From Anaerolineaceae bacterium (GTDB taxonomy: Bacteria > Chloroflexota > Anaerolineae > Anaerolineales > Anaerolineaceae): 64,000 nucleotides of DNA. The DNA lies in assembly GCA_030653365.1 (NCBI GenBank), contig JAURZL010000005.1:185469-249468 (forward strand). Reading direction: 5' to 3'. Within the stretch, counting starts at the first letter, position 1. Every line of letters starts with the position of its first letter. The position numbers and the translations under genes were made by a program. Under the pieces are notes generated by a model. The model was given only the letters and a program-made list of their open reading frames with translations. It was not told the DNA's origin and did not search any database. Shown piece after piece: positions 30,319 through 39,736 of the stretch.

Positions 30319-32121
30319 TCATCGTATACTGAATTTTTCTAAGCCAAAGACTTTTCCAATGATGGAAATTGCAATTAATGCCATCACGATTAATAAGCTG
30401 GATATCGCAGTGACTGTGGGATCTAAACCATATTCTAATTGTGAAAAAATCCTGACAGGCAAAGTTATGGTTCGCCCTCCGGTTATAAAAATACTTACAG
30501 TTGTTTCATCGAATGAAGTGATGAAAGCAAAAATACCTGCCACAATCAACCCTGGTTTTATCAAAGGCAAGGTAATCGTTCTGAAAGTATGAAAAGCACT
30601 CGCACCCAGATCTCTGGCTGCTTCATGCAGGGAATTGTCAAAACCAACCAGGCTGGAGGAGACTGTTCTGACAACATACGCTGTTGTAAGTACAAGGTGA
30701 GCAAGTAAGAGACCTTGAAATGATACAGTCTGCCGAATTTCTACTAAAAATCGTAATAAAGCAATACCTACAATGACCGCGGGTAACATCAATGGGGAGA
30801 GAAAAATGGAGCGGATAAATTCTCTACCTGGAAAATTATACCGGGATAGACCAAGGCTGGCCAATGTGCCTGTAATCAGCGCAACAACTGTCGAGATTGA
30901 CGCCAGGCGGACACTCAATAAAAATGAACGGATGTATTCAGGCCTATCTAATAAACCGGTGTACCATTTGGTTGAGTAACCACTTGGCGGGAATGTGATC
31001 ATGCTTGAAGAAGAAAATGAACTTAAGATCACTAATGGAAGGGGGAGAATTATAAAGATAATAATCAGAATAATTAGTAGCTTTGATAAAAATGGTTGCA
31101 ACAATCCGAAAAATTTTGCGATTGGAAGTGTGATTTTCTTTAACAACGTTAGCTTGCGAATTTTTCGAGACATTGCTGCGCTGATGGAATAAAGAAATTC
31201 ATTAAAGATTTGTTTAAAGTGTGATAATTTACTTCCAAATTCACTACGAGATTGTTTTGCATCATCCTGACGAAGATCCCCACTTGCAGCAATTTTTGTA
31301 TAAGCCGTAACAATAATAATTGTAAATATCAATAAAATAAATGCAGCTGCAGCAGCAAAAGGCCAATTGAGCAATGCGGTTGCTTGTTGATAAATCAGCA
31401 TTGTCATGACCATTATTTGACCGCCACCCAAAAGTCTTGGGGTCACATAGGAACTAAAACTTAAAAGGAAAACAAAAAGACTTCCAGCAATAATACCTGG
31501 AATACTTAATGGGAATATAACCTTCCAGAATGCTTCCATGGCGCTGCTGCCCAAATCTCGTGCAGCTTCCTGCAATGAGAAATCAATATTGGAAAGGACA
31601 CTGTTGATAGAAAGGATCATATAAGGCATGAATACCTGAGCTAATCCGATGATAATTCCTAATTCACTGGGAATAAAATTAAATTTTGGGACATCCAGGA
31701 ACGCTAATAATTGATTGATCGGCCCGTGACGACCTAAAACAATCATAAGACCTAAGGTTCGGGCAACTACATTTGTTAATAATGGGGTCAAAATTACAAC
31801 TAATAATATAGTTTTTGCAACACCACGAGCTTTATTGATCATCAGTGCCATCGGAAAACCTAAAAGTAGTGACAATAAGGTTGTACCTAACGCAATTCGG
31901 AATGTAACTAGCAGAACTTTCAAATAATAAGTGTCAGCAAAGCGGGTGTAATTTTCTATGGTTAGCGTTCTATCAATTAATCCACTACCTGGAACATGTT
32001 TAAAGAAACTCAATGAAAATAACATTATGATCGGGATAAAAAAACCTATTAGAAGGATGATTATCCCAGGACTGATAAACAAATAAGGGGTTATACTTTT
32101 TTTGCGAGGATTATTTGTCAT
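30319..32121 (-). CDS. Fused two-domain ABC transporter permease (PotB-PotC type fusion)
   Basis: 600 aa with two EAA motifs (LQEAARDLGSSAMEAFWKVIFPLSIPG and LHEAARDLGASAFHTFRTITLPLIKPG). Confidence 0.92.
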   Translation of the reverse strand: MTNNPRKKSITPYLFISPGIIILLIGFFIPIIMLFSLSFFKHVPGSGLIDRTLTIENYTRFADTYYLKVLLVTFRIALGTTLLSLLLGFPMALMINKARGVAKTILLVVILTPLLTNVVARTLGLMIVLGRHGPINQLLAFLDVPKFNFIPSELGIIIGLAQVFMPYMILSINSVLSNIDFSLQEAARDLGSSAMEAFWKVIFPLSIPGIIAGSLFVFLLSFSSYVTPRLLGGGQIMVMTMLIYQQATALLNWPFAAAAAFILLIFTIIIVTAYTKIAASGDLRQDDAKQSRSEFGSKLSHFKQIFNEFLYSISAAMSRKIRKLTLLKKITLPIAKFFGLLQPFLSKLLIILIIIFIILPLPLVILSSFSSSSMITFPPSGYSTKWYTGLLDRPEYIRSFLLSVRLASISTVVALITGTLASLGLSRYNFPGREFIRSIFLSPLMLPAVIVGIALLRFLVEIRQTVSFQGLLLAHLVLTTAYVVRTVSSSLVGFDNSLHEAARDLGASAFHTFRTITLPLIKPGLIVAGIFAFITSFDETTVSIFITGGRTITLPVRIFSQLEYGLDPTVTAISSLLIVMALIAISIIGKVFGLEKFSIR

Positions 32122-32145
32122 TGTTTCGAACTATCCATTCAGGAA

Positions 32146-32172
32146 TTGGAGAGGACATATAGCCCTCTCCAA
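32146..32172. terminator. Stem-loop between binding-protein and permease genes
   Basis: TTGGAGAGG - ACATATAGC - CCTCTCCAA. Confidence 0.65.
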
Positions 32173-32202
32173 ATTTCCGGAAATCCTAAATATATTTGTT
32201 AC

Positions 32203-33369
32203 CTAATCTAAAATCTCTCGATTCCAACGATCTGCCCAATCTGATTGATTTGCAGAAATGGTTGGATTATCAAGCATCAATAATTTGCCTACTTCTTCTT
32301 CGCCATAAGGCATTTTTGCAGCAAGATCAGCGTCTAAAACAACTGTTTTGTTGGTGGGAGCATAGAATAAATCTCGCGCATAAGCTTCCTGACATGCCTG
32401 GCTTAGATGAATATTGATGAATATTTCTGCCAGATCAGCATTTTCTGAATTGGTGGTAATCGCAGCAGCATTCATGGCTAAGGGTGTCCCTTCCTCTGGT
32501 GCTACAAATTCAACCTTACCGCCTTCTGCTTTGTAAGTTTCCACTAAACCTCTAATTTGAGGAGCGAACCAGACATCACCCTGTTGGAATGCCAGATTTG
32601 TTTCATCAACACCTGATGCAATCATGGGGAAAGGTTTTAGAGCTTTCAATGCTTCAAAGCCTGGATCAATATTGCTTTCATCACCGCCATTTACACGGGC
32701 AGCCATTACCAGGAAAGCTGTGCCTTGGGTTCCTGGGAACACGAAGGGAGCTACTTTCCCAGCATATTCTGGCTTCCAAACATCCAGCCAGGAGGTAGGC
32801 ATTTCTGTAACATATTCGGTGTTGACCATTAAACCGATTGAGAGGAATGCCACACCATATCCACCATAATCCTTGGCTTGGGGATAAAGATTAGCAAATT
32901 CAGGTACACCAGCAGGATTCGCTGGTAAAACCACACCATCGGTTGATGCTTGTTGAATTTGAGAAATACTGAGATAGACGATATCCATTGTGGGAGCGTC
33001 TAATTCAGCATAAATTCGAGCATATCGATCTGATGATCCACCCAGAACTAACTCAACTTCAGCGCCAGTTTTTTCTGTGAACTCTTTGATAACATATTCC
33101 CGAACGATTTCTTCCTGGGGACCACCCCAAATACCAACTACGAGGGTTCTGCCTAAACCGATTTTTTCTGGTTCTGCGGTGGGGGCAGGTACTTCTGTTG
33201 GTGCAGGTGCAACGGGTTCAGCTGGTTTATCGGTTGGTGCTACTGGTTCCACAGGTGCAACTGGTTCTACTGGGGCAGGGGTGGGGGTTGGTGAACAACC
33301 TACAGCGCTGACCACCAGGACTATAGCCAGTAATAATGTTAAGCTGGCATGGATTGTAAATTTTTTCAT
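32203..33369 (-). CDS. ABC transporter substrate-binding lipoprotein (PotD/Fe3+-type)
   Basis: Lipobox (VSAVGCSPTP), Pro/Ala/Val linker, LVVGIWGGPQEEIVREYVIKEFTEKTGAEVELVLG. Confidence 0.92.
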   Translation of the reverse strand: MKKFTIHASLTLLLAIVLVVSAVGCSPTPTPAPVEPVAPVEPVAPTDKPAEPVAPAPTEVPAPTAEPEKIGLGRTLVVGIWGGPQEEIVREYVIKEFTEKTGAEVELVLGGSSDRYARIYAELDAPTMDIVYLSISQIQQASTDGVVLPANPAGVPEFANLYPQAKDYGGYGVAFLSIGLMVNTEYVTEMPTSWLDVWKPEYAGKVAPFVFPGTQGTAFLVMAARVNGGDESNIDPGFEALKALKPFPMIASGVDETNLAFQQGDVWFAPQIRGLVETYKAEGGKVEFVAPEEGTPLAMNAAAITTNSENADLAEIFINIHLSQACQEAYARDLFYAPTNKTVVLDADLAAKMPYGEEEVGKLLMLDNPTISANQSDWADRWNREILD

Positions 33370-33521
33370 CATATTCTCCTTAAACTAATTTCCTGAGTTT
33401 TGTATTTGTACTTTTTGGAGATTATCTCCATTTTGCTTTTCTCTTCTTCGATACTAAATCCTCCTTTCAAGGGTTTCATTATTTACGTGATGAATGCTCC
33501 ATCGAAAAAAGTTGACAACTT

Positions 33522-34259
33522 TTATCGGAGCAAATGAAGTGAATACTTGTACATATCACTTCGGCTAATGACAATGTGATGTTCGAGTGGTTGATGGTTA
33601 AGGGTATAAACAACTCCCTCAACCTTTAACAATGGATTCCCAACCGGTACTCCTAATAGATTAGATTGTTCTTCTGTAGCGGAAATAGCTTCAATGATTT
33701 TATCGGACTCAATCAGAGGAATTCGTTTCAATTCAAAAAGATTATAAAGTGAAACAATTCGCTCCAGATCTTCCCGACACATATAAATCCCGGGAGGAAG
33801 ATTTACATATGAAATATTGATGGCAACGGGTATTTTGTTTACTATTCTTAATCGATTGATATGAATTACCGGCTTATCGCAGCATATTTGTAAAGATTTA
33901 ACGATGTGTTGAGGAGCAATGTCTACCCGATAATCCAGAATATTAGTTGTTGCTTCATATCCATGTGCTTTCATGTCCTCTGTAAAGCTTGTTAATTGGG
34001 AAAGGCCACGATTGAGTGAACTTTTCTCACGAATAACAATTGTTCCTCTTCCTTGAATGCGGTTGATATAACCTTCATGCTCAAGATCCTTTATTGCCTG
34101 ACGGACAGTAGCCCGGCTGAGCCCATAGCGGTCAACCAATAACATTTCAGGAGGGAAGGCCGAGCCAGGGGGATATGCACCGGCATTCAGATCCTGAAGG
34201 AGAATCTCTTTCAATTGGACATACAAAGGTAAGGGTGAGCGTCTGTCGATTGTTTTCAT
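33522..34259 (-). CDS. GntR-family regulator with UTRA domain (HutC subfamily)
   Basis: PLPLYVQLKEILLQDLNAGAYPPGSAFPPEMLLVDRYGLSRATVRQAIKDLEHEGYINRIQGRGTIV followed by UTRA-like domain. Confidence 0.93.
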   Translation of the reverse strand: MKTIDRRSPLPLYVQLKEILLQDLNAGAYPPGSAFPPEMLLVDRYGLSRATVRQAIKDLEHEGYINRIQGRGTIVIREKSSLNRGLSQLTSFTEDMKAHGYEATTNILDYRVDIAPQHIVKSLQICCDKPVIHINRLRIVNKIPVAINISYVNLPPGIYMCREDLERIVSLYNLFELKRIPLIESDKIIEAISATEEQSNLLGVPVGNPLLKVEGVVYTLNHQPLEHHIVISRSDMYKYSLHLLR

Positions 34260-34290
34260 ATGATATGGAAGAAAGATTGGAAAAAGTAAT

Positions 34291-34300
34291 TGTACGTACA
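34291..34300. promoter_or_regulatory. Candidate GntR operator TGTACGTACA
   Basis: Perfect 10-bp palindrome about 30 bp upstream of the GntR start. Confidence 0.45.
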
Positions 34301-34438
34301 TCCTAACAAATTTAGAGTTAAAAGTCAACCACTTTTCTTGTTTCAACCTTAAAATATGGATAAAAAAACAAAAATTTAAGAATCAGATTTCCGGTTAATA
34401 TTTGATACCGCATGTTTTTCAAAATTCTCAATTAAATA

Positions 34439-34472
34439 AAAAAAATAGAAGCGATTAACCTTCTATTTTTTT
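34439..34472. terminator. Bidirectional A/T-flanked terminator hairpin
   Basis: AAAAAAATAGAAG - CGATTAAC - CTTCTATTTTTTT with T-tracts on both strands. Confidence 0.8.
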
Positions 34473-34549
34473 TGTTGATAATGGTCTATCAGAATTCCAA
34501 ATCAGATGATTTTCCGATCAAGAAAACAACCTTATTGAAATAGTGGGAT

Positions 34550-34590
34550 TTAATTATTCAAAGATTACAGAGTAATCTTTGAATAATTAA
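34550..34590 (-). terminator. Stem-loop downstream of rubrerythrin gene
   Basis: TTAATTATTCAAAGATTA - CAGAG - TAATCTTTGAATAATTAA, 18-bp stem. Confidence 0.75.
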
Positions 34591-34593
34591 ATA

Positions 34594-35091
34594 TTAGATC
34601 AACACAAATTTCTTCCCAAGTGCACCACAAACCGGACATTTTTCCGGTGGGGTACCCAGTTCGATATAACCACAAACAGGACAGAGGAAAAATTCACTCT
34701 CGTCAAGGTCTTTTCCTTGTTTGACAGCCTCTAATGCCAGGGAATAAAGTCGGGCGTGTACTTCTTCTGCGGCTGGTGCATAATCAAACATGCGGCTAGC
34801 TTTATGGCCTTCAGCTTTGGCTTCTTCCAACATGGGTGGATACATTTCAGTGAATTCATACGTTTCACCCGCGATTGCAGCTTCAAGGTTGGCGATGGTA
34901 TTGCCGATGTTATCCATAGCTTTCAGATGGCCTTCGGCATGAATTTTTTCAGCTTCCGCTGTAGTCTCGAACAATTTTGCAATATTCTCAAAACCATCTG
35001 CAGCAGCTTTTTTGGCAAATGCTTTGTATTTCTGGTATGCCTGGCTTTCTCCTGAGAAGGCAGTTTTTAAATTTTTCATTGTTTCGGTCAT
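34594..35091 (-). CDS. Rubrerythrin
   Basis: N-terminal ferritin-like diiron domain (GESQAYQKYKAFAKKA), C-terminal rubredoxin-like CPVCGYIELGTPPEKCPVCGA. Confidence 0.95.
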   Translation of the reverse strand: MTETMKNLKTAFSGESQAYQKYKAFAKKAAADGFENIAKLFETTAEAEKIHAEGHLKAMDNIGNTIANLEAAIAGETYEFTEMYPPMLEEAKAEGHKASRMFDYAPAAEEVHARLYSLALEAVKQGKDLDESEFFLCPVCGYIELGTPPEKCPVCGALGKKFVLI

Positions 35092-35323
35092 AGAATCTCC
35101 TATTTATGTTTTGTAATAATATTCACAATTCATTATACGTTCTTATTCAGGCAATTGAAAATTGAATTTTTCATTAAAAAAATTGGAATTTGTCATTTTA
35201 TCGGATGCATGACACGATCTGCTCATTCAAATGCACCACTCTTTTTCTCAGTAAGATGAAGAAAAAGTTATGGTTGTCGAGTCCCATAGCTTTTTTAAAT
35301 GTTGATTGGATCAATTTGATTGA

Positions 35324-36349
35324 TTAAACGAGTCTACCTACCAGTTTCTCATCATTGAGAATTCTTAAGATATTGATGTAATCACCAGTGCGCGATTTGC
35401 TGCTGGCAGAAGCACTTCCGGCGGCGGTATGGGGGGTGATGACCAGGTTGGATTGCGGTTGGCGGGCAATCGGCAGCAGTGGGCTGTCTTTGGCAATGGG
35501 TTCATAGGTAAATGTATCCACTGCAGCACCGTAGAGATGTCCGCTGGCAAGGGCGTCAGCAAGTGCCTGATCATTCACAACACCACTACCACCACAACTG
35601 ACAAAACAGGATCCCGGTTTCATTTTTGCGAAAAATTCTGCATCAAGCGTCTGCGATGTCTCAGGGAAGTAGGGCAGTAACATACAAAGAAAATCACTTT
35701 TTGCGAGCAATTCTTCCTGGGTTGCGAAGCTGATGTTCAATTCCTGCTCCGCTTCTTCCGGCAATCGATTGCGTTTGTTATACAGAATATGACAACCATA
35801 TCCCTGCAGACGCCGGGCTAGTTCGTTTCCAATTTCACCAAAACCAAGGATGCCAACGGTTGATTCCCACAGCCCCAGCAGGTTTTCCCGTTCCGTCCAG
35901 TTATAAGCGAAGTAGTCCTCATCACACAGCCTGGAAGGGTGCACGAAATCATCAGCCAGAGTGGTCAGGTCCATGACTTCACGCAGACGTTTTGCCAGGG
36001 AAAGAATCTGAAGAACCATGTGTTCTGCCACCATGATGCAGCTCTGTACTGGTAAATAACAGACAGGAATACCAGCTTTTTTGGCTGCTTTAAGATCAAT
36101 ATCATATGTTTGCGAGCCAAGACGCTGGATTAATTGAAGGCCTTTTCCTGCCTGGATGATATCAGCATCAATTTCACCAGACCTTTCCGAAATCAGGAAT
36201 TTTTTTCCTGGCAGGGAGGCAATGATTTCTTCTTTGGAAGGGGAACGCAGCATGCTTATTTCAAGTTCTTCCGGCGCTGCTTCCAATGCAGTCTGCTGGT
36301 GGCGTTCACCACGGTGGGTAATAAAAAGCGTGGGATATTTTTGAGTCAT
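35324..36349 (-). CDS. D-isomer-specific 2-hydroxyacid dehydrogenase
   Basis: TVGILGFGEIGNELARRLQGYG; ALADALASGHLYGAAVDTFTYEPI; NLVITPHTAAGS. Confidence 0.9.
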   Translation of the reverse strand: MTQKYPTLFITHRGERHQQTALEAAPEELEISMLRSPSKEEIIASLPGKKFLISERSGEIDADIIQAGKGLQLIQRLGSQTYDIDLKAAKKAGIPVCYLPVQSCIMVAEHMVLQILSLAKRLREVMDLTTLADDFVHPSRLCDEDYFAYNWTERENLLGLWESTVGILGFGEIGNELARRLQGYGCHILYNKRNRLPEEAEQELNISFATQEELLAKSDFLCMLLPYFPETSQTLDAEFFAKMKPGSCFVSCGGSGVVNDQALADALASGHLYGAAVDTFTYEPIAKDSPLLPIARQPQSNLVITPHTAAGSASASSKSRTGDYINILRILNDEKLVGRLV

Positions 36350-36405
36350 ATACTCTCCTTAGAGACTGGATTTGATTATTTCAATGATAGCAATGATTTC
36401 TATAT

Positions 36406-37587
36406 TTAGTAAGTAATCAGACGCGCCTGTTGATACATTGCATTCAGGTTGGGGAAGGGTGTATGAGGAGCAAGATTATTCCCCTCGCGCAGCACAAACT
36501 TTCCCCCTTCCAAAACACCAGAAGAGAGGATCCGTTTGGTTTCCTGGCTGACTTCTTCCGGGGTTCCTTCTTTTAATATCATTACATTGGGTCCACCATG
36601 AATGGTGACATCCGGACCCAATTGCTGGCGAATTGCTCCAAAATCGATTGGGAAGCCAACTTCAAATTCATTTACGCCCAGCTCATCTTGCAGAGTCTTG
36701 AAATGTCGGCTAGCATCCCCACACAAATGGATTTTGAAATGTTCTCTGGTGATGACAGATTCTTTGTAATGTCTGAGGAGAGGAAGTAGAAACTGTTTCA
36801 GCATCTTGGTAGAGATCAGCTGAATTGCATCATCGGCATAGAATAATTCAGACCCCGGGAAAGGTAGATCAAAAAATTGGTGATACGCCTTTACCCGATG
36901 AATGGTTGCCTCGGATAGGTACTTAAGCAAATCATGTACATATTGTGGATCTTCATATAAATCGGTCATTAATTCATGACCACGCAAGGATACGGCGAGT
37001 GTGAAAATTCCGCCCGTCCAATATCCATAGGGTTCAATTCTAATGGGGCGGTCAAGATATGTGGGCTGGGCAGCCAAATATTCCTGCATTTCCTCATAAA
37101 TTTTCGTCGTGGTAGCATACCAGCCTGCCTTGAATGGATCCGGAAAGCCTTGATCGAAGAGGGCAAATTTTTTATCACCCGTCAGGATTGGCAGGGTGTC
37201 CGGTACCTGGTGCGCTATAAAATGAACCGGTGCACCAAAGTATGCAGCTTCATCAATATTCTGTACATCGATACGGATAGAGAATTCATCCGGTAAACCG
37301 ATCTGGTCATCACAGTAGGGTGCGACGTGATAAGCCCGCCAGACGGCTGCTTTTAGACTGAAATCGAGCATCACCCTGGCTTGTGTCATGTATTCCTGCA
37401 TGGAAACTGACTCGCCCGAGTTGAGATCATGATTGAAAATAAAGAATTGTGTGTTTGTTCCCAGCCCAACGGGTGGCCTTACAGGTTTTCCAGCCTTGAA
37501 TGCTTCCCACACTGCCTGGGCTTCCTGATTATGATCTCTGATGAATGTGGGTGATAACTCGGGACGAGAAAATATAGAATGAACCAT
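36406..37587 (-). CDS. Uroporphyrinogen decarboxylase (URO-D) superfamily protein
   Basis: URO-D/MtaA-like fold signatures (FKIHLCGDASRHFKTLQDELGVNEFEVGFPIDF; GGPNVMILKEGTPEEVSQETKRIL). Confidence 0.8.
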   Translation of the reverse strand: MVHSIFSRPELSPTFIRDHNQEAQAVWEAFKAGKPVRPPVGLGTNTQFFIFNHDLNSGESVSMQEYMTQARVMLDFSLKAAVWRAYHVAPYCDDQIGLPDEFSIRIDVQNIDEAAYFGAPVHFIAHQVPDTLPILTGDKKFALFDQGFPDPFKAGWYATTTKIYEEMQEYLAAQPTYLDRPIRIEPYGYWTGGIFTLAVSLRGHELMTDLYEDPQYVHDLLKYLSEATIHRVKAYHQFFDLPFPGSELFYADDAIQLISTKMLKQFLLPLLRHYKESVITREHFKIHLCGDASRHFKTLQDELGVNEFEVGFPIDFGAIRQQLGPDVTIHGGPNVMILKEGTPEEVSQETKRILSSGVLEGGKFVLREGNNLAPHTPFPNLNAMYQQARLITY

Positions 37588-37892
37588 AAATCCCTTAATT
37601 GAAATTATTCTTGTGGGTTTGCATAAACTCTGACTACATAAAGATACAGGATGTATCGGTAAAATGTCAAGTGATATTCCCATTTGTAAAGTGCTGCTAA
37701 AATCTTAATCAGAAATATGGAATTAATTCAGTATGATTAAATATCATTTAATCTGATCGAGGAATTTTATTCTTTCCTGGATACCAAAAACACCTGCTAA
37801 CGCCGGATGATTGAGATGGTACTGATATTCTTTTTCTAGAGAAATTGACCAAAAAATTTTCTGGAAAATTCCGCAAAGATTCTTAATCGAAA

Positions 37893-38513
37893 TTAGAAAA
37901 TGGGTGGCGTGATCACCGAGATCCAGGAAGCTTCCCGATCGACTGATGCACACATTAATTTTGTCAGTTGGTCGCCGTGGAAGGAGATCGAATCACCGGT
38001 TCTCAGAATATATTCTTCCTCATCCAGCCCAATCAAAACCTCACCGGAGAGGACATATATAAACTCCTCCGTTTCACTGCGCAATTTACGGGCGATATTT
38101 CCTGTGCCAGGAGAAGCGCGTCCAATGATGGCTTCCAGTTTGGTGCTCAGGTTGGGGACCAGAAGCTGATATTCCAAACCGGATGGCGGTAAGATTAAAC
38201 GCGGACGACAACCCGCGCGGACTACTGGTGAGTAAGACTTGGTGCGATCCACATCCTCGCAGGGTTCAGGATCGATATGCTCGTTAATATCTTCGAAATC
38301 GACAGGTGGTTCTTCTAAAAAGTGCATCATTGGTACATCTAATGCTTCAGCGATTCGCCGTAAGGAATCAATGGATACATTGGATGTTCCATGTTCGACC
38401 TGGCTGAGAAATGATGCGGTTAAATCGGTGCGCCGAGCGACTTCTCGTAAACTCAAACCACGTTCTTTCCGTAATTTGTTGAGTCGTTTGCCGGGGTTGT
38501 GATCTGGGGCCAT
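37893..38513 (-). CDS. XRE-family regulator with cupin domain
   Basis: RGLSLREVARRTDLTASFLSQVEHGTSNVSIDSLRRIAEALDVPMMHFLEE + cupin VLSGEVLIGLDEEEYILRTGDSISFHGDQ. Confidence 0.9.
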   Translation of the reverse strand: MAPDHNPGKRLNKLRKERGLSLREVARRTDLTASFLSQVEHGTSNVSIDSLRRIAEALDVPMMHFLEEPPVDFEDINEHIDPEPCEDVDRTKSYSPVVRAGCRPRLILPPSGLEYQLLVPNLSTKLEAIIGRASPGTGNIARKLRSETEEFIYVLSGEVLIGLDEEEYILRTGDSISFHGDQLTKLMCASVDREASWISVITPPIF

Positions 38514-38843
38514 TTTTACCTCGGTATTGGGAGATTGGGATTAAGGTTATAAGGGATGAATGAAGAATCTCTATGAAATACCCACATTATAATATTAGAT
38601 TATTATAGAATGTTCAGTAAGTCAAGTAATACTTGACATGAAAAAGTTCCAGAATTTCTATTATTGGTATTCCAATAGGAAATTATTACCTTTGAAGATA
38701 ATTTGAATACCAATAATTAGTTTTCCCGAAGTTACCAGGAGTAACTTAACCTTATTAAATTTTCTCATAATCCCCATTTATAGATAAGTAGAGGATTTAA
38801 AAACTTTCCACCACGCAATGTTAAATGCGGCGAGGATCCTTTT

Positions 38844-39107
38844 TCATTCTTCTTTTTTATGGAGCATTTGTTTGATCTCGTCCAGCCGTTTTTCCAAAAA
38901 AGATTTCTCGTGTTCTAAGTCAACGATATCATCCTGTGGTGAGTAGGATGGTGCATTTCTTCCCCATCCAAACCAACCACGGCCAGACCAACCTCGACGA
39001 CCAAAACCACGACCATATTTCACGTCGGATCGATTATCACGGCAGGGACCAAACCCTCGGCCGCGAGGACCATCTCCATAAGGACCAGAACCATCAAAAC
39101 CAGGCAT
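38844..39107 (-). CDS. DUF5320-type Gly/Arg-rich protein with C-terminal coiled coil
   Basis: MPGFDGSGPYGDGPRGRGFGPC...YSPQDDIVDLEHEKSFLEKRLDEIKQML. Confidence 0.8.
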   Translation of the reverse strand: MPGFDGSGPYGDGPRGRGFGPCRDNRSDVKYGRGFGRRGWSGRGWFGWGRNAPSYSPQDDIVDLEHEKSFLEKRLDEIKQMLHKKEE

Positions 39108-39148
39108 TTTATACTCCTTTTCTACCTTATCCTTTCAGAGGTTATCCC

Positions 39149-39544
39149 TTACTCAGAATGATTTGATTTGAACAAAAATAACAATTGAGCGATGGATTTT
39201 TGGTGTAACTCTAATTGTTGTTTCCAATTGATTAATGCTTGTATGCCGAGGTCAGTAATGGTATAAGTTCTCCTGGGTGGGCCCTGAGTCTCAAATGTGT
39301 CCCATGCAGATTGAATCCATTCCAGACCCTCCAACTCACGCAGCGTACGGTATACCACGCTGGGATGGATAGTGCCCATGTTCATCTGTTCCAGATCATT
39401 CAAAAGCGTATATCCATGCCGTTCTTTTTGACTGATCAATAGTAAAAGTGTTGGTTCTAACAAAGAAATGGTAAGTGGGGTGTGTTGGCTATGATGTTCA
39501 CTATGATGACCATTCATCGCCCATCCTCTACGTCTCCTCGGCAT
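39149..39544 (-). CDS. PadR-family transcriptional regulator
   Basis: LLLISQKERHGYTLLNDLEQMNMGTIHPSVVYRTLRELEGLEWIQSAWDT...GPPRRTYTITDLG. Confidence 0.88.
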   Translation of the reverse strand: MPRRRRGWAMNGHHSEHHSQHTPLTISLLEPTLLLLISQKERHGYTLLNDLEQMNMGTIHPSVVYRTLRELEGLEWIQSAWDTFETQGPPRRTYTITDLGIQALINWKQQLELHQKSIAQLLFLFKSNHSE

Positions 39545-39671
39545 AAAAAACCTCCATCAATCAACAATATTGTATCAAACTATTCTCTAATAATCAATAG
39601 ATAATAAAGGAATACGTCACATAATTATCATCAAAATTGACGTCATTTATCATTATAATAAGACAAAACCA

Positions 39672-39699
39672 TTGTATTTTATCAATAATGTACTATAAT
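39672..39699 (+). promoter_or_regulatory. Candidate sigma70-type promoter of XRE-cupin-NifX gene
   Basis: TTGTAT - 16 nt - TATAAT; followed by palindrome GGTATGAAATATACC (39703-39717). Confidence 0.5.
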
Positions 39700-39736
39700 A
39701 TTGGTATGAAATATACCATCCTCATGGATAACCCAT

